The notes: a model not told the origin generated them from the sequence alone. A stretch of 10,880 bases of DNA from Ruminococcus sp. UBA7013 (GCA_002449585.1 DJXD01000051.1:1-10880), one strand, 5' to 3'; counted from the stretch's first letter, positions 1 to 9,299 are shown. Numbers and translations: made by a program.

Positions 1-38
1 CAGGTTTTTACGCCTGTGGGGGTAAAATAATTCAAAAA
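1..38. other. Short tail beyond the giant gene, no gene seen
   Basis: These 38 bases follow the TGA stop (39-41) of the giant gene. No convincing terminator fits within them: CAGG and CCTG at 1-4 and 13-16 could form only a 4-bp stem. On the minus strand the giant gene's frame stays open to the window edge after the stop. Confidence 0.5.
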
Positions 39-3000
39 TCAGGAATGGAGACGCAATCTGCACTTTTCATCATTTGAGCCACTATTTCCACCTATTTCAT
101 ACATATTTCCATCTCCACCGGAAAATACGACGAGAGAGTCTGCACCATTTGTAATCTTTCCTCCGGAAGTATTAATCCAAATCAAACATCTGTTGTTATC
201 CGGCAATCCGGACTGGAATAGTTTAGTTTTGCCCAACTTCATTGATGTTAAAATATCAATGAGTTTTGTTTTATTATAGGCTGTGGGATTACCATTAGAA
301 TCAGTGTTATATCCTAACCTTGCAGTATTATCAAACATCTTATTGACATTCTCTAAGCTACTGAAATTTGTTTTATCACTAAAGCTAATATCACACAATA
401 CAATAGATTGCGCAAACATTTGCTCCGTTGTAGTACACTTTTCAAAACTACTATCGAAACTAATTGATTTTAAACCTTTCAAGCCATAGAACATATATGA
501 CATATCAGTAACATTTGACAAATCCCAATTCGTCAGATCCAAACTCTTCAAAGCAGTAGCATTATTTTTCATATAAAACATATACTTCGCATCAGTTACT
601 AAAGACGTATTCATAATTGAAGTCACATCAACATCGTACAAGCTATTCATCTCTCTAAATAGGTCAGAGCTATTCTCATTTGCCATAATTCCAACAGGAT
701 CATCAGTATACCATCTTATAGCGTAAGTTGAAGCTCCATTATTCCACTCACACCATGCATAGATCACGTTTGGATAATCAGCATCATATTCTTCATACTC
801 TGTAAATGTTCCATCAGCAGAAACTGCCTTTGGGTATGTTACAGATATCGCCATATACTGCGTAGAGTTAAGATTAGATTGAGTTGGTAATATATAATTC
901 GTATGCCCGTTTTCCCATGGTGGTGTGTCGCTAATTTTAATTTCTTTAATTCGACTATGATTTCCGGAGCTATTAGCGATATTATCAAGATACTTGTGTA
1001 CTGTTGGTCCCTCCATTAGCTTCGCCTGTGGAGCTTTAACTTCCACTACCTCCGCCTGAAAAGTGAATGAATTTACATTCTCAACACTTGCCGGATTTGC
1101 AAAAGTATCAGGAATAAGATTTTTTCCGTCCGCTGTCAAATAGGACGGCCATGTGCCTTCAAACATGTATGCCCTGATTTCGCTCTCGTCTGCAAACTGT
1201 ATGATATCCCCGTTTATGTCCGTCAGCGGTCTGCCGTCTGCATCAAGCAGATACCAGTACAGGAATTTATAGCCTGACATTGTTATGATTGTGTCAGTAT
1301 TGTGCAGATTCTTTTGAGTGATTTTTCCAGTAGTTGCTGATTTTGTATACAAAACACTGACAGAACTTTCTTTTGTTTCAATCGGTGGTGTGGAGGTGGT
1401 ATCAGTCCATAAGAAAAATGATTTGTTCTGTACATCATTTTTCAGAATGAGCTTTTTCACCCTGTCCATTTTCACTTCACCAAATGTCAAGTATAATGTG
1501 CCTTTGACCATATCAGTGTTGTCTGTATTATATGAAGTCAAACCTTCGGCATAGCCTACATCAAATTTAATTGATTGTCCCGCAAGTGAAGCCGGTTCAC
1601 GTACACTAAACTCAAAATCACCTGTGTTCCAGTTCCAGGTAATGTTGGTGACAGCTCCTTTTGGTATGTCAAACCTTATATTTTTCAGTTTGTCAGCCGT
1701 CAGCTTTTCACTTTCACCGTTATTGTAGGAAAGCCATGCTTCAAATTCCTTATTTTCCAGTGCATTTTTTAGATTAAGCTGATACAAAGCAGAATCACCT
1801 GTTTTCACTGGAAGAATTGTTGTATAGTTGGGTTTGAATGCTGTCACATATACACGTTCCGGAATGCGGTTATCCACATAGGTTACCTGACTGAAATTGT
1901 CATAGCGTTCTATTTTGTTCTTATATTTCACATGAAATGCCACAATTTCCGGAAATGTGTTGTCACCACCTGTCAGGTCACAAAATGCTGTCCACTGGTG
2001 AGAACCTTCTGTAGTGTTGATGTCATATTTTGTACTGTTATTGTAAATCAAGTATGAGGTCGGTGTTGATGCGCCTGCACTTTTGAATTTATCATCCGTA
2101 CCATTTGTTCCAGGTACTAGTTCTAACCCATAACATGCATATCTGGAAACGGGAAGTTCTTCAATCAAATATTGTCCAACAGGAACATTTACTATAGCAG
2201 AACCTATAATATCCGGGTCAGACAGATGAATGGGCAGTGTATATTCTTCTCCGTTTTTCTTATATTTTATGTTGTTTTTGATATAATCAGGGGTCAGGTT
2301 GTTAGTTTCGTCCTCTGGTGTAAACGGTGTCAGACTGTATATCCGGAACATAAATGTTGGTTCACCATATGCTGTAAAGTATTCTGTATTTGGTATTTCT
2401 TTATCAATGATAATTGCTGCTTTTGCTGTCGGGTCTTCACAGCCAAGAAGCTGGTTATCACAGTTATAGGCATTGACAGTAAAAATCACATCATCTGCAA
2501 GCCCGTAGCCTTCTGGCGGAACAGTCTCGTGAAAATAATAGGATGCCCAGTCCAAACCACGAACATTCAAACGTCCGCCTTCATTTATTGTGATGTAGGT
2601 GGTGGTAATGCAGGATATTATATCCGCATCTTTCTGAAATTTTGCTGTTTCGTCAGCTGTTGGATTGTCTCCGAGTTCTGTGACAAGTTCACGGTATTGA
2701 TTCAGTTCTGGGTCATAAAATTTTGTTTTGTCACTTGATATGATATAATATGCAATACGAAAATCAGACGGAATTAATGTACCATGTGCAGCCTGAAAAG
2801 AATTGTCTGTAGTAATATTGGAAATTGTACCGGTTTTATTCAAATTATATGTTATGGTAATGATACTGTTATCTTTCAGTGTAATTTTGATTTCAGTATT
2901 GCTTATGATTTCAATATTGCTGACGGGTAACTGTGCTTTTGTTTTATCATATCGAAGCATAGGTACAGCGGATATTTTTTCATGATGATTGGTATATAGT

Positions 3001-6000
3001 TCAAATTGTGCGCCGAATAATTTCAAGTGGTCATTCTGTGTTTCGGGGATAGTATCTTTTGCCTGTTTATACAGCCATACTTCGCCATAAACTTTGTCAT
3101 CAGCTACATTGACATCTATGGTTGTTGTACCTGCATTGCTGGAATTGACTGCAAATACATAAGGCGTTTTATCTTTCTGGTAGCCGGCAGGAGCTTGAAT
3201 TTCATAGAAATAGTAAATGCCCCATTCCAGCCCTTGAACTGTTTGTGTTGCACCTGGTGTAGTGACATCACCATTTGTTTTCAAATCCTGATTAATGGCT
3301 ATGTCCGTTGTGGAATTTCCAAGTACCTGAATAGAGTTCAGCTTACCTGTAGCAGCATTATAATGATTAGCAATGTCAATGTCAGTTATTTTCAGTTCTA
3401 TTTGGTCAATAGCTTGCTGTCTCTGGTTATCTGTCATTGCCGCAACCTGTTGTTCTGTTATGTCATTTCCCAGCAGATTTGCAAGTTCACTATCTGTCAG
3501 ATTCACCTGATAAAGTGCAAATGTACCATCATACAGACCGTCCTGCTCCTGATTTCGTTTAATAAGACGGGCAGAACCTGTTTTTCGCTCATCAATATGT
3601 TCAGCATAGAAAGGATGGTATTTTATAGAATCTACATATTCGTAAGTTTCAGTCCAGCCATCTTCACCAGGTTGTTTTCCGTTTGTATCCTGCACAGCTG
3701 TCCGGACTTTACTTAATGAACTGTTTTTCCAAACGGTTTCTTGCTGAATGACTACAATCTGACTGTGAATATTATCTGTTGTATTTTTGCCATCTTTATA
3801 CAGCCATGTTTCCCATTTTTCGCTGTCATTGTTCCACTGATATCCCACAGGAGCAAGATATTCATAAATCAGATAAGTGCCAAACGGCAAGTTATCCAGT
3901 GTGGCTTCACCTGTTGAATTAGTAAAAATACGGGCATAATAAGGAGGCTGTTCTTCTTCGAGGTCGGGCTTTACCCAATACTGTTTAAAAGCTGCACTGT
4001 TTGTCCTTCCTAAAGAAGTCCATGATGCATTTTCAGCAGCTGCAAGGTATTCATCATCTGTTATTTCACTGTCAGCAGGCTTAGGATTCAGGAGATAAAT
4101 ATCATATGCTGCATTGCTCAGGTAGTTCCCATTGCCATCTTGTTTTTTGAATTCAAGTGAACTCAGTACTTCACTGTCTTTTAAATAGCTGATATTTGTG
4201 GTTTTTTGAGAATCAGTCTCATCTGTAAATTTCAGCCACCCGTTTTCGTCTATTGTTGACGGCATAACATAGAAATATGTTTTATTTTCATTCAGTGTGT
4301 ATGCGTTAGGAGGAGTGATTTCGACTAATTCATAAGAACCATATACCAGGTTATGCACAGTAAGCATCCCATTTATTTTTGTCACTGTATCTTCATTTTT
4401 AACATCAGCTTCCCGGCTGGTCAGGTTCGTTGTGTAACCGGGAGCACCTGCCGAGCCAACAAGCGTATAATGCCCTGTTTGACTATTAAGCGAAAAATAC
4501 AACAGAGTACGTGTGCCGTCTTCTTCGATATAGTACATATTATATGTTGCCTGATTTAGGGGGGTGCCATATTTTTGTGCTTTCATGCCATTAATGATTG
4601 TTCCGTCTATTTTTTGAAAATTAACGCTTGCCTTGTCAATCGGGTCATCTTCAACCACAAGCCTGCTTGTTTTCAGAAGCTGTTCTGCCGCAGAAAGGGT
4701 CAGTTTGCCATTTTCAGTAATGATAGCATTATCTGTTTTAATCTTGCTTGTATCTGAAAGCTGATTCACATTTACAAACTGTATCACTGATTTTTTATAG
4801 CCCAATGGTGCTGTAGTATTTTCAAAATAATAAGAATCATTATCAGAAAGTCCGTTGATTATCAGTTGACCGTCTGGTGCTGGTGTCAGTACAGTCGTTG
4901 CACCGGCAGCTTCTTCTGAACAAATAGTATATGCGCCTTGAGAATCTTTAGTAAACCAAAGCAAGGTATCCAAAGCAGAAAGTTCAATACCACTCATTTT
5001 TTTTAGTGTATAAGATACATTGCTTGTTAAAATGGATTTTTTGAAGATTTTGAATTTTGCAGAACTGTTATCCGCAACACTGAAAGAATATTTGTCAGGG
5101 TCATCCAGTGTTGTTCCGATAGTATAAGAACCTGCGGGAAGATTGAATATTTCAACAACGCCGTCGCTGTCACAGGATAATGAGATATCTTCTGGCTGAG
5201 ATGCAGAATCTGAAATATTGTATACAAAACGATTTTCAGTATCATCATATTTCAGATATCCCATAGGAGTATTGCTGTTGTTATATACATGAAATACTAC
5301 TGAACTGTCAACAGGTTCTTTATCGTCATATATTGTAGTTTCATATCTTTCAAACTCTTTGAAATTGACAATCAGGTGCTGATTTTCCAATTCAGCGGGT
5401 TCTTTTAATTCAGCTGTATAATAATAGACAGCATTTTCATCAGAGATTGCACGGAAACGATATTTTTGAGGGTCAAGCTCATACCCAGACGGAGCTTTTG
5501 TTTCCTGATAGTAGTAGATACCTGGTGCAAGATTCATTTGCAATATACCACTTAAATTAACCGACATATTATGCATAGGCGTTGGGTTTGCTGCATTTTT
5601 CTTATAATACTGAACAAGGGTTTCACCGTCTGAATCAAATACATCAAATGTTGCACCAGTCAGCCGTTTGTCGTTGTTGGTTGAGCTGACTTTTAACAGT
5701 TCGATATTATGACGAAGAATTACCATTGTTTTATTGCTGAGAGAGTACAAAGGATATTCACCAGTAGACATGCCGTCCTTGCCTTTGGCAAATGCATGAA
5801 CATCGTTATAAGCAGCACGGTTATTATTGGTATCATTACTATCATTGACAATATCTGGCGCACGCATATTCAAATAAGCAATCAAGTCCATTTCATTTGC
5901 ATCATTGATTTTGTCGATTGCATGATAGCCTCTGAAAAGCACTGCAACAGCATAAACATCATTCTGACCAATTGAAAAAGTATATATCCCGTTATTCTTT

Positions 6001-9000
6001 ACACCATCAGATACAATCCAGTTATTTTCTGCTGTAATTTCTTGTATCAATTCGTGATATAGTTCCAGTTCGCCTGTCTTATCCTCATTTTCTCCGCCAT
6101 AATTTGTGAATGCAGCAATGGAATTGTCAATGACTGGATAGGTGTAATGATACATATCACCATTTGAGTTGCTCTTATTTTCATTTTTTCTCAGATAATA
6201 ATAAACTTCTGGTGTATATCCTGATGGCAGCTCATCTTCTCGGATTGTGATAGTTTCTATACGTCCGTGCCATACAGAATCTTTCAGACCATCTACAATA
6301 TCTATCATTACAGGGTCAATTACCTGTTCGCCGGTAACAGATGAAATACGATGAAATGTCATCTTATACGAATATTCAGAGGTCATACGTCCTGTTACTG
6401 AATCAAGATGTTCCGTATTATTACCATCAACTTCTGTAGAACCGTCAAAGACCCATTTATTATAGAAACTTTGTACATGTTTTGTGGTATAATTGCTTTT
6501 CTGCGAACCTAATGCAGAAATTGCTTTCTTGTCAGAGGCTTTGGCTGCATCTTTATTTGTCGGGTTTGTAGCATCACTGGAAGCAAGCAGGGATTTGCCC
6601 TGCTTGGCAGATAACCGTACATTATTATCAGTTACTGTTACATAAGTATCTGTTTCAAACCACTGGGTATCAACTTTCAGGGAATTGAATGCATTTACTG
6701 TAATCTGTGCAGGGTAGGAAAAGCTGACAGAAGTGAATGCATTTGAATCCAATGCAGAGCCGCTGCAATCAAACTCTGCAACAATACATTCTTTTTCCTC
6801 ATCATAGTAGACAGTAAGAAAATCATTGTCCAGAATATACTGTGCATCCACAGTCTCGCCACTTGCAAGAAGCACACTGCTGAATGTCAGAGAGTTTCTA
6901 AATTCTTCCAGCCAGTCATCACACAGTGTTATATTTTCCGGTATTTTAGAATAAACAACAAATGTATTTAATGCCTTTTGGGTATCGGACTGTATTGTTC
7001 CGCCAGCTGTAATTGTTGTTGTATAATAATTGCTGCTTCCGGCATCGGCAAGCTCATGATAATTGAACGGTTCGATTTTTGCTGTTGCATCAATGGTAGT
7101 AACAGAATCACGCAGCCATGTATTGGAGTGTACTGTATTATGAGTTTGTTCCACAATTTTGCCCTCTTCATAGGAAGTACTCGTTTCATAGTCATTGCCG
7201 ACATGATAATCTCCGTTCAGCTGTTTTCGTGTAAACTCATTGACTAATTTTGTACCATGGTTTGTAGTTTCTGTAACATTGCCATCTTCTGCATTATTGT
7301 TTTCATAAAGATGTTCTGTATCGATATATACATTGTCAATCAGTGTTTTATCTACATTATATTCAATATCCACATAAGCAGATACGTCTGCACGGATATT
7401 CAGGTCACAGACAACAAGTTTGATTTCATCAATTCCATCAGGGAGAAATATTTCAGAATCATTGCCTGTATTACCAGTATGTCCTTCTGTGATGATTGCA
7501 CCAGAATTATCAATCTTCTTCCAATCAGTAAAATCTGTATTTTGTGGAAAAGGGTCATTTGTCTTTACATAAATATCAAAATCAAAGCCAGTTCCTGAAA
7601 AGGTGGGTGTAACAGTATCCCCTTTTACCAGCTTACGAACCTTTAGCCGCTTGAAGTCATATTCGTTGTAAGTTAATACTTTTGTGCCATTTTCTACATT
7701 TTTTTCTGAATCAGTCAGATATCCTGTCCAGTTGTGGTCATCATCAAATGTTGACAGATTTGTAATAGAAGGCGCACTGTCTTCATAAATCAGGTCATAA
7801 TCCGGAATTTGTATGGTTTCTGTACCAGTAGTACCATCTGTCTGTTTTATTTCAATTCGTGGCGTTCTTGCAGAAAGATTGTAAGTAACAATCCCCCCAT
7901 TGTTGCCACTGAAAATTGTGTCAAATAACAGTTGATTCACACCAGACCAATGTCTTGCATGAGAAGAATAGTGGTGTCCATTGTAGGTAATACCATAATT
8001 GATTTCATAGTTATTATATTTCAGCATATAGTTGCCATTGCCAACAGGCTGTGGTGAATCAAGCTGTGCCGTATGTTTGGCAGTATCTGAATAAACTCTT
8101 GGTGTATTTTCGTCATTATAAGTTACAATATAAAGCCCTGTAAGAGTAATTTCTTTTGTTGTTCCCCGAAGTGCATCATTCAGAATACCAACACGATAAT
8201 CACATGCATAACTTTCACCGGGTTTCCGGTCACCTGCACCCTGAAATACATAAAAACCATAGTGTGTTGTACCATCTGCCATTGTATATGACCCAAGACT
8301 TACAGGACTTCCGGTAGCATCAACAATCAGTATCTCATCTTCTGCCAAGTCGTTTTTATCTACTTCAATAAAATAGTCTGCTGTTTTAATACCTCTTGCA
8401 TGTTTATTTTCCTCTTGGAGCGCACCTGTTTGGATAATCCAATGTGCATCTTCAATCTGATTTTCACCTGTATATTCAGTACCATTGTTTTGTTTGGTCA
8501 TTTCTTTGAGACCAGCCAGACCAAGCATAGAATAATAATCACGCCAGTCGTAATCACCATTGAGATTATTGAAGTCGGTTTCTTCCAGAAGTTTACAAAC
8601 GATTTTGACTTGATTTTCGTCCACTTCTGATTCATAATGAAAATGAAGGTCATTTGGGTCAAGGCTAATTGGCGGAGTTTTTACGATTTCTGTTGTTGTT
8701 GTTTCTTCTCCGGTTTCCGGGTCAGTTATTGTAGTCGTTACCACTTTTTGTTCAATTACAGAGCATTCTGTAATCAAGTCAATATCTGCGCCATTGATAC
8801 CTTTGCGGGAATCAAACTGCCATGTAAATGTTGTTTCATTGTTTGAGGTAACACGAACTTTGTTTGTGAAGGTATATGTATCATTTTCATCATTTTTTAA
8901 AATATCCCATGTACCAACGATATTGGGGTCATTTCTGTTTAAATCCAGTGTTCCGTTACGAATCAAATCATTCAAGCCAGTGATTGTAAAAGACAAGTTC

Positions 9001-9299
9001 CCTGGTTCAATAGCTCTGGCAAGATTGAAGCTGAATGTTGTTTTCAGGACAGGGGATTCATCTTCCATTTCTTTCAAATACAGATTAGTATTGTCAGCAG
9101 TTAATTCATATGTTCTGTTCACATGGTCGTTTTCGCCAAGTCCGGAAATATCCCATGAAAATCCGATTGCATAATCAGAAGCGGCAGCATAAGCTTTTAG
9201 TTGGTGAAAAAAGAAGGACAAAATTTGTTTGTCAACCAGGTTGAATAAGAATATCACTGCCAGCAAGCCAGAAACAAACCTCCATTTTTTTGTTTTCAT
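39..9299 (-). CDS. Giant secreted multidomain adhesin (SpaA/Cna-B repeats plus BspA-like C-terminus)
   Basis: A single uninterrupted frame of 3086 residues. Order seen: signal peptide (1-38); a beta-rich region of unknown family (about 40-1190); about eight SpaA/Cna-B-like domains (about 1193-2402); more beta-rich sequence (about 2410-2760); a BspA-like leucine-rich module (about 2764-3080). SpaA/Cna-B domains are known to form rigid stalks in Gram-positive adhesins and pilins, and BspA-like modules occur in surface binding proteins, so a role as a surface or matrix adhesin is inferred; the ligand is unknown. The ATG at 9299 is chosen because AAAGGGG lies 8 bases upstream and MKTKKWRF begins a typical signal peptide. 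The in-frame GTG at 9338 lies inside a hairpin stem and the ATG at 9317 overlaps the ribosome binding site. Oddities: no LPXTG motif, hydrophobic anchor or basic tail at the C-terminus, which ends in KCRLRLHS; lower G+C at the 3' end. The gene follows a TasA-like gene on the same strand after 260 bases. Confidence 0.93.
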   Translation of the reverse strand: MKTKKWRFVSGLLAVIFLFNLVDKQILSFFFHQLKAYAAASDYAIGFSWDISGLGENDHVNRTYELTADNTNLYLKEMEDESPVLKTTFSFNLARAIEPGNLSFTITGLNDLIRNGTLDLNRNDPNIVGTWDILKNDENDTYTFTNKVRVTSNNETTFTWQFDSRKGINGADIDLITECSVIEQKVVTTTITDPETGEETTTTEIVKTPPISLDPNDLHFHYESEVDENQVKIVCKLLEETDFNNLNGDYDWRDYYSMLGLAGLKEMTKQNNGTEYTGENQIEDAHWIIQTGALQEENKHARGIKTADYFIEVDKNDLAEDEILIVDATGSPVSLGSYTMADGTTHYGFYVFQGAGDRKPGESYACDYRVGILNDALRGTTKEITLTGLYIVTYNDENTPRVYSDTAKHTAQLDSPQPVGNGNYMLKYNNYEINYGITYNGHHYSSHARHWSGVNQLLFDTIFSGNNGGIVTYNLSARTPRIEIKQTDGTTGTETIQIPDYDLIYEDSAPSITNLSTFDDDHNWTGYLTDSEKNVENGTKVLTYNEYDFKRLKVRKLVKGDTVTPTFSGTGFDFDIYVKTNDPFPQNTDFTDWKKIDNSGAIITEGHTGNTGNDSEIFLPDGIDEIKLVVCDLNIRADVSAYVDIEYNVDKTLIDNVYIDTEHLYENNNAEDGNVTETTNHGTKLVNEFTRKQLNGDYHVGNDYETSTSYEEGKIVEQTHNTVHSNTWLRDSVTTIDATAKIEPFNYHELADAGSSNYYTTTITAGGTIQSDTQKALNTFVVYSKIPENITLCDDWLEEFRNSLTFSSVLLASGETVDAQYILDNDFLTVYYDEEKECIVAEFDCSGSALDSNAFTSVSFSYPAQITVNAFNSLKVDTQWFETDTYVTVTDNNVRLSAKQGKSLLASSDATNPTNKDAAKASDKKAISALGSQKSNYTTKHVQSFYNKWVFDGSTEVDGNNTEHLDSVTGRMTSEYSYKMTFHRISSVTGEQVIDPVMIDIVDGLKDSVWHGRIETITIREDELPSGYTPEVYYYLRKNENKSNSNGDMYHYTYPVIDNSIAAFTNYGGENEDKTGELELYHELIQEITAENNWIVSDGVKNNGIYTFSIGQNDVYAVAVLFRGYHAIDKINDANEMDLIAYLNMRAPDIVNDSNDTNNNRAAYNDVHAFAKGKDGMSTGEYPLYSLSNKTMVILRHNIELLKVSSTNNDKRLTGATFDVFDSDGETLVQYYKKNAANPTPMHNMSVNLSGILQMNLAPGIYYYQETKAPSGYELDPQKYRFRAISDENAVYYYTAELKEPAELENQHLIVNFKEFERYETTIYDDKEPVDSSVVFHVYNNSNTPMGYLKYDDTENRFVYNISDSASQPEDISLSCDSDGVVEIFNLPAGSYTIGTTLDDPDKYSFSVADNSSAKFKIFKKSILTSNVSYTLKKMSGIELSALDTLLWFTKDSQGAYTICSEEAAGATTVLTPAPDGQLIINGLSDNDSYYFENTTAPLGYKKSVIQFVNVNQLSDTSKIKTDNAIITENGKLTLSAAEQLLKTSRLVVEDDPIDKASVNFQKIDGTIINGMKAQKYGTPLNQATYNMYYIEEDGTRTLLYFSLNSQTGHYTLVGSAGAPGYTTNLTSREADVKNEDTVTKINGMLTVHNLVYGSYELVEITPPNAYTLNENKTYFYVMPSTIDENGWLKFTDETDSQKTTNISYLKDSEVLSSLEFKKQDGNGNYLSNAAYDIYLLNPKPADSEITDDEYLAAAENASWTSLGRTNSAAFKQYWVKPDLEEEQPPYYARIFTNSTGEATLDNLPFGTYLIYEYLAPVGYQWNNDSEKWETWLYKDGKNTTDNIHSQIVVIQQETVWKNSSLSKVRTAVQDTNGKQPGEDGWTETYEYVDSIKYHPFYAEHIDERKTGSARLIKRNQEQDGLYDGTFALYQVNLTDSELANLLGNDITEQQVAAMTDNQRQQAIDQIELKITDIDIANHYNAATGKLNSIQVLGNSTTDIAINQDLKTNGDVTTPGATQTVQGLEWGIYYFYEIQAPAGYQKDKTPYVFAVNSSNAGTTTIDVNVADDKVYGEVWLYKQAKDTIPETQNDHLKLFGAQFELYTNHHEKISAVPMLRYDKTKAQLPVSNIEIISNTEIKITLKDNSIITITYNLNKTGTISNITTDNSFQAAHGTLIPSDFRIAYYIISSDKTKFYDPELNQYRELVTELGDNPTADETAKFQKDADIISCITTTYITINEGGRLNVRGLDWASYYFHETVPPEGYGLADDVIFTVNAYNCDNQLLGCEDPTAKAAIIIDKEIPNTEYFTAYGEPTFMFRIYSLTPFTPEDETNNLTPDYIKNNIKYKKNGEEYTLPIHLSDPDIIGSAIVNVPVGQYLIEELPVSRYACYGLELVPGTNGTDDKFKSAGASTPTSYLIYNNSTKYDINTTEGSHQWTAFCDLTGGDNTFPEIVAFHVKYKNKIERYDNFSQVTYVDNRIPERVYVTAFKPNYTTILPVKTGDSALYQLNLKNALENKEFEAWLSYNNGESEKLTADKLKNIRFDIPKGAVTNITWNWNTGDFEFSVREPASLAGQSIKFDVGYAEGLTSYNTDNTDMVKGTLYLTFGEVKMDRVKKLILKNDVQNKSFFLWTDTTSTPPIETKESSVSVLYTKSATTGKITQKNLHNTDTIITMSGYKFLYWYLLDADGRPLTDINGDIIQFADESEIRAYMFEGTWPSYLTADGKNLIPDTFANPASVENVNSFTFQAEVVEVKAPQAKLMEGPTVHKYLDNIANSSGNHSRIKEIKISDTPPWENGHTNYILPTQSNLNSTQYMAISVTYPKAVSADGTFTEYEEYDADYPNVIYAWCEWNNGASTYAIRWYTDDPVGIMANENSSDLFREMNSLYDVDVTSIMNTSLVTDAKYMFYMKNNATALKSLDLTNWDLSNVTDMSYMFYGLKGLKSISFDSSFEKCTTTEQMFAQSIVLCDISFSDKTNFSSLENVNKMFDNTARLGYNTDSNGNPTAYNKTKLIDILTSMKLGKTKLFQSGLPDNNRCLIWINTSGGKITNGADSLVVFSGGDGNMYEIGGNSGSNDEKCRLRLHS
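60..1010 (-). other. BspA-like (DUF285-type) leucine-rich C-terminal module
   Basis: Residues about 2764-3080. The diagnostic part is LDLTNWDLSNVTDMSYMFYG near residues 2920-2940, preceded by LVTDAKYMFYMKNNATALKS and followed by KSISFDSSFEKCTTTEQMFA and LENVNKMFDN. These match the D-L-S-x-W-D-V/L-S-x-V-T-D-M-x-x-M-F repeat of BspA-like surface proteins. Three or four repeat units are visible, only one near consensus. The tail after residue 3010 (WINTSGGKITNGADSLVVFS) is beta-like. G+C is 30% (109 of 360 bases) over 241-600. Confidence 0.75.
1030..1870 (-). other. Beta-rich spacer with possible InlB/Flg_new-like repeat
   Basis: Residues about 2477-2757, between the last SpaA-like domain and the BspA-like end. 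It begins with RVYVTAFKPNYTTILPVKTG and runs through alternating beta-like sequence. Near residues 2660-2757 the pattern SGYKFLYWYLLDADGRPL, ending in FTFQAEVVEV, resembles the G-Y-x-F-x-x-W...A-x-W/V layout of Listeria-Bacteroides (InlB B) repeats. This is a weak, pattern-level resemblance. Part of its DNA is the most G+C-rich in the gene: 61 of 120 bases in 1141-1260. Confidence 0.4.
2095..5720 (-). other. Run of about eight SpaA/Cna-B-like (prealbumin-fold) domains
   Basis: Repeated pattern: a strand with Lys (K-x-D/S-G), a GA-F/Y-x-L/V strand, then G-x-Y-x-x-x-E-x-x-A/P-P-x-G-Y. Six domains show both the Lys and the Glu placed as for isopeptide bonds: K1203/E1266 (YQETKAPSGY), K1434/E1493 (FENTTAPLGY), K1563/E1660 (VEITPPNAY), K1719/E1813 (YEYLAPVGY), K1914/E2033 (YEIQAPAGY) and K2078/E2258 (HETVPPEGY). 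In this fold the Glu helps a Lys-Asn bond form; I could not assign the Asn partners by eye. Approximate boundaries are 1193-1302, 1315-1420, 1423-1554, 1554-1680, 1704-1864, 1900-2069, 2070-2282 and 2302-2402. The second domain lacks both the Lys and the Glu (SYTIGTTLDDPDKY), and the eighth keeps a Glu (YLIEELPVSRY) without a clear Lys. Domain length varies from about 100 to 210 residues, the long ones carrying insertions. Confidence 0.82.
5730..9185 (-). other. N-terminal beta-rich region of the giant adhesin, family not recognised
   Basis: Roughly residues 39-1190. The sequence is rich in Thr, Asn, Asp and aromatic residues, with alternating hydrophobic positions typical of stacked beta-sandwich domains. 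A Thr-rich stretch (TTTITDPETGEETTTTE) at about residues 187-203 looks like an inter-domain linker. A later stretch around residues 760-900 (with DATAKIEPFNYHELAD and TFVVYSKIPENITLCDDW) resembles the Ig-like domains of other giant Gram-positive surface proteins, but I cannot name a family. Cysteines are few and scattered, and I see no Cys-Gln thioester signature. This distal part would be the natural ligand-binding head if the repeats that follow form a stalk (inference). Confidence 0.6.
9186..9299 (-). other. Sec signal peptide of the giant adhesin
   Basis: Residues 1-38. The basic start (MKTKKWR) is followed by the hydrophobic run FVSGLLAVIFLFNLV, a short polar break (DKQ), a second hydrophobic patch (ILSFFF), then LKAYA with an A-Y-A|A type cleavage site near residue 38. 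This implies Sec export. The two hydrophobic patches leave open that it stays as an N-terminal membrane anchor, which would matter because no C-terminal anchor is seen. Confidence 0.8.

Noticed and set aside
1..16. Terminator after the giant gene formed by CAGG and CCTG
   Set aside because: The stem has only 4 bp, and the bases that would follow it lie outside the window.
60..140. Diversity-generating retroelement target at the C-terminus
   Set aside because: The end of the protein lacks a C-type lectin-like variable repeat, and no template copy or reverse transcriptase is visible in the window.
3027..3716. Open frame of 229 codons on the plus strand, and similar ones at 2172-2738 and 7257-7598
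   Set aside because: They lie wholly inside the giant gene on the opposite strand, are rich in Cys, Ile, Phe and Ser with no domain pattern, and have no convincing ribosome binding site. They are antisense shadows of a long open frame.
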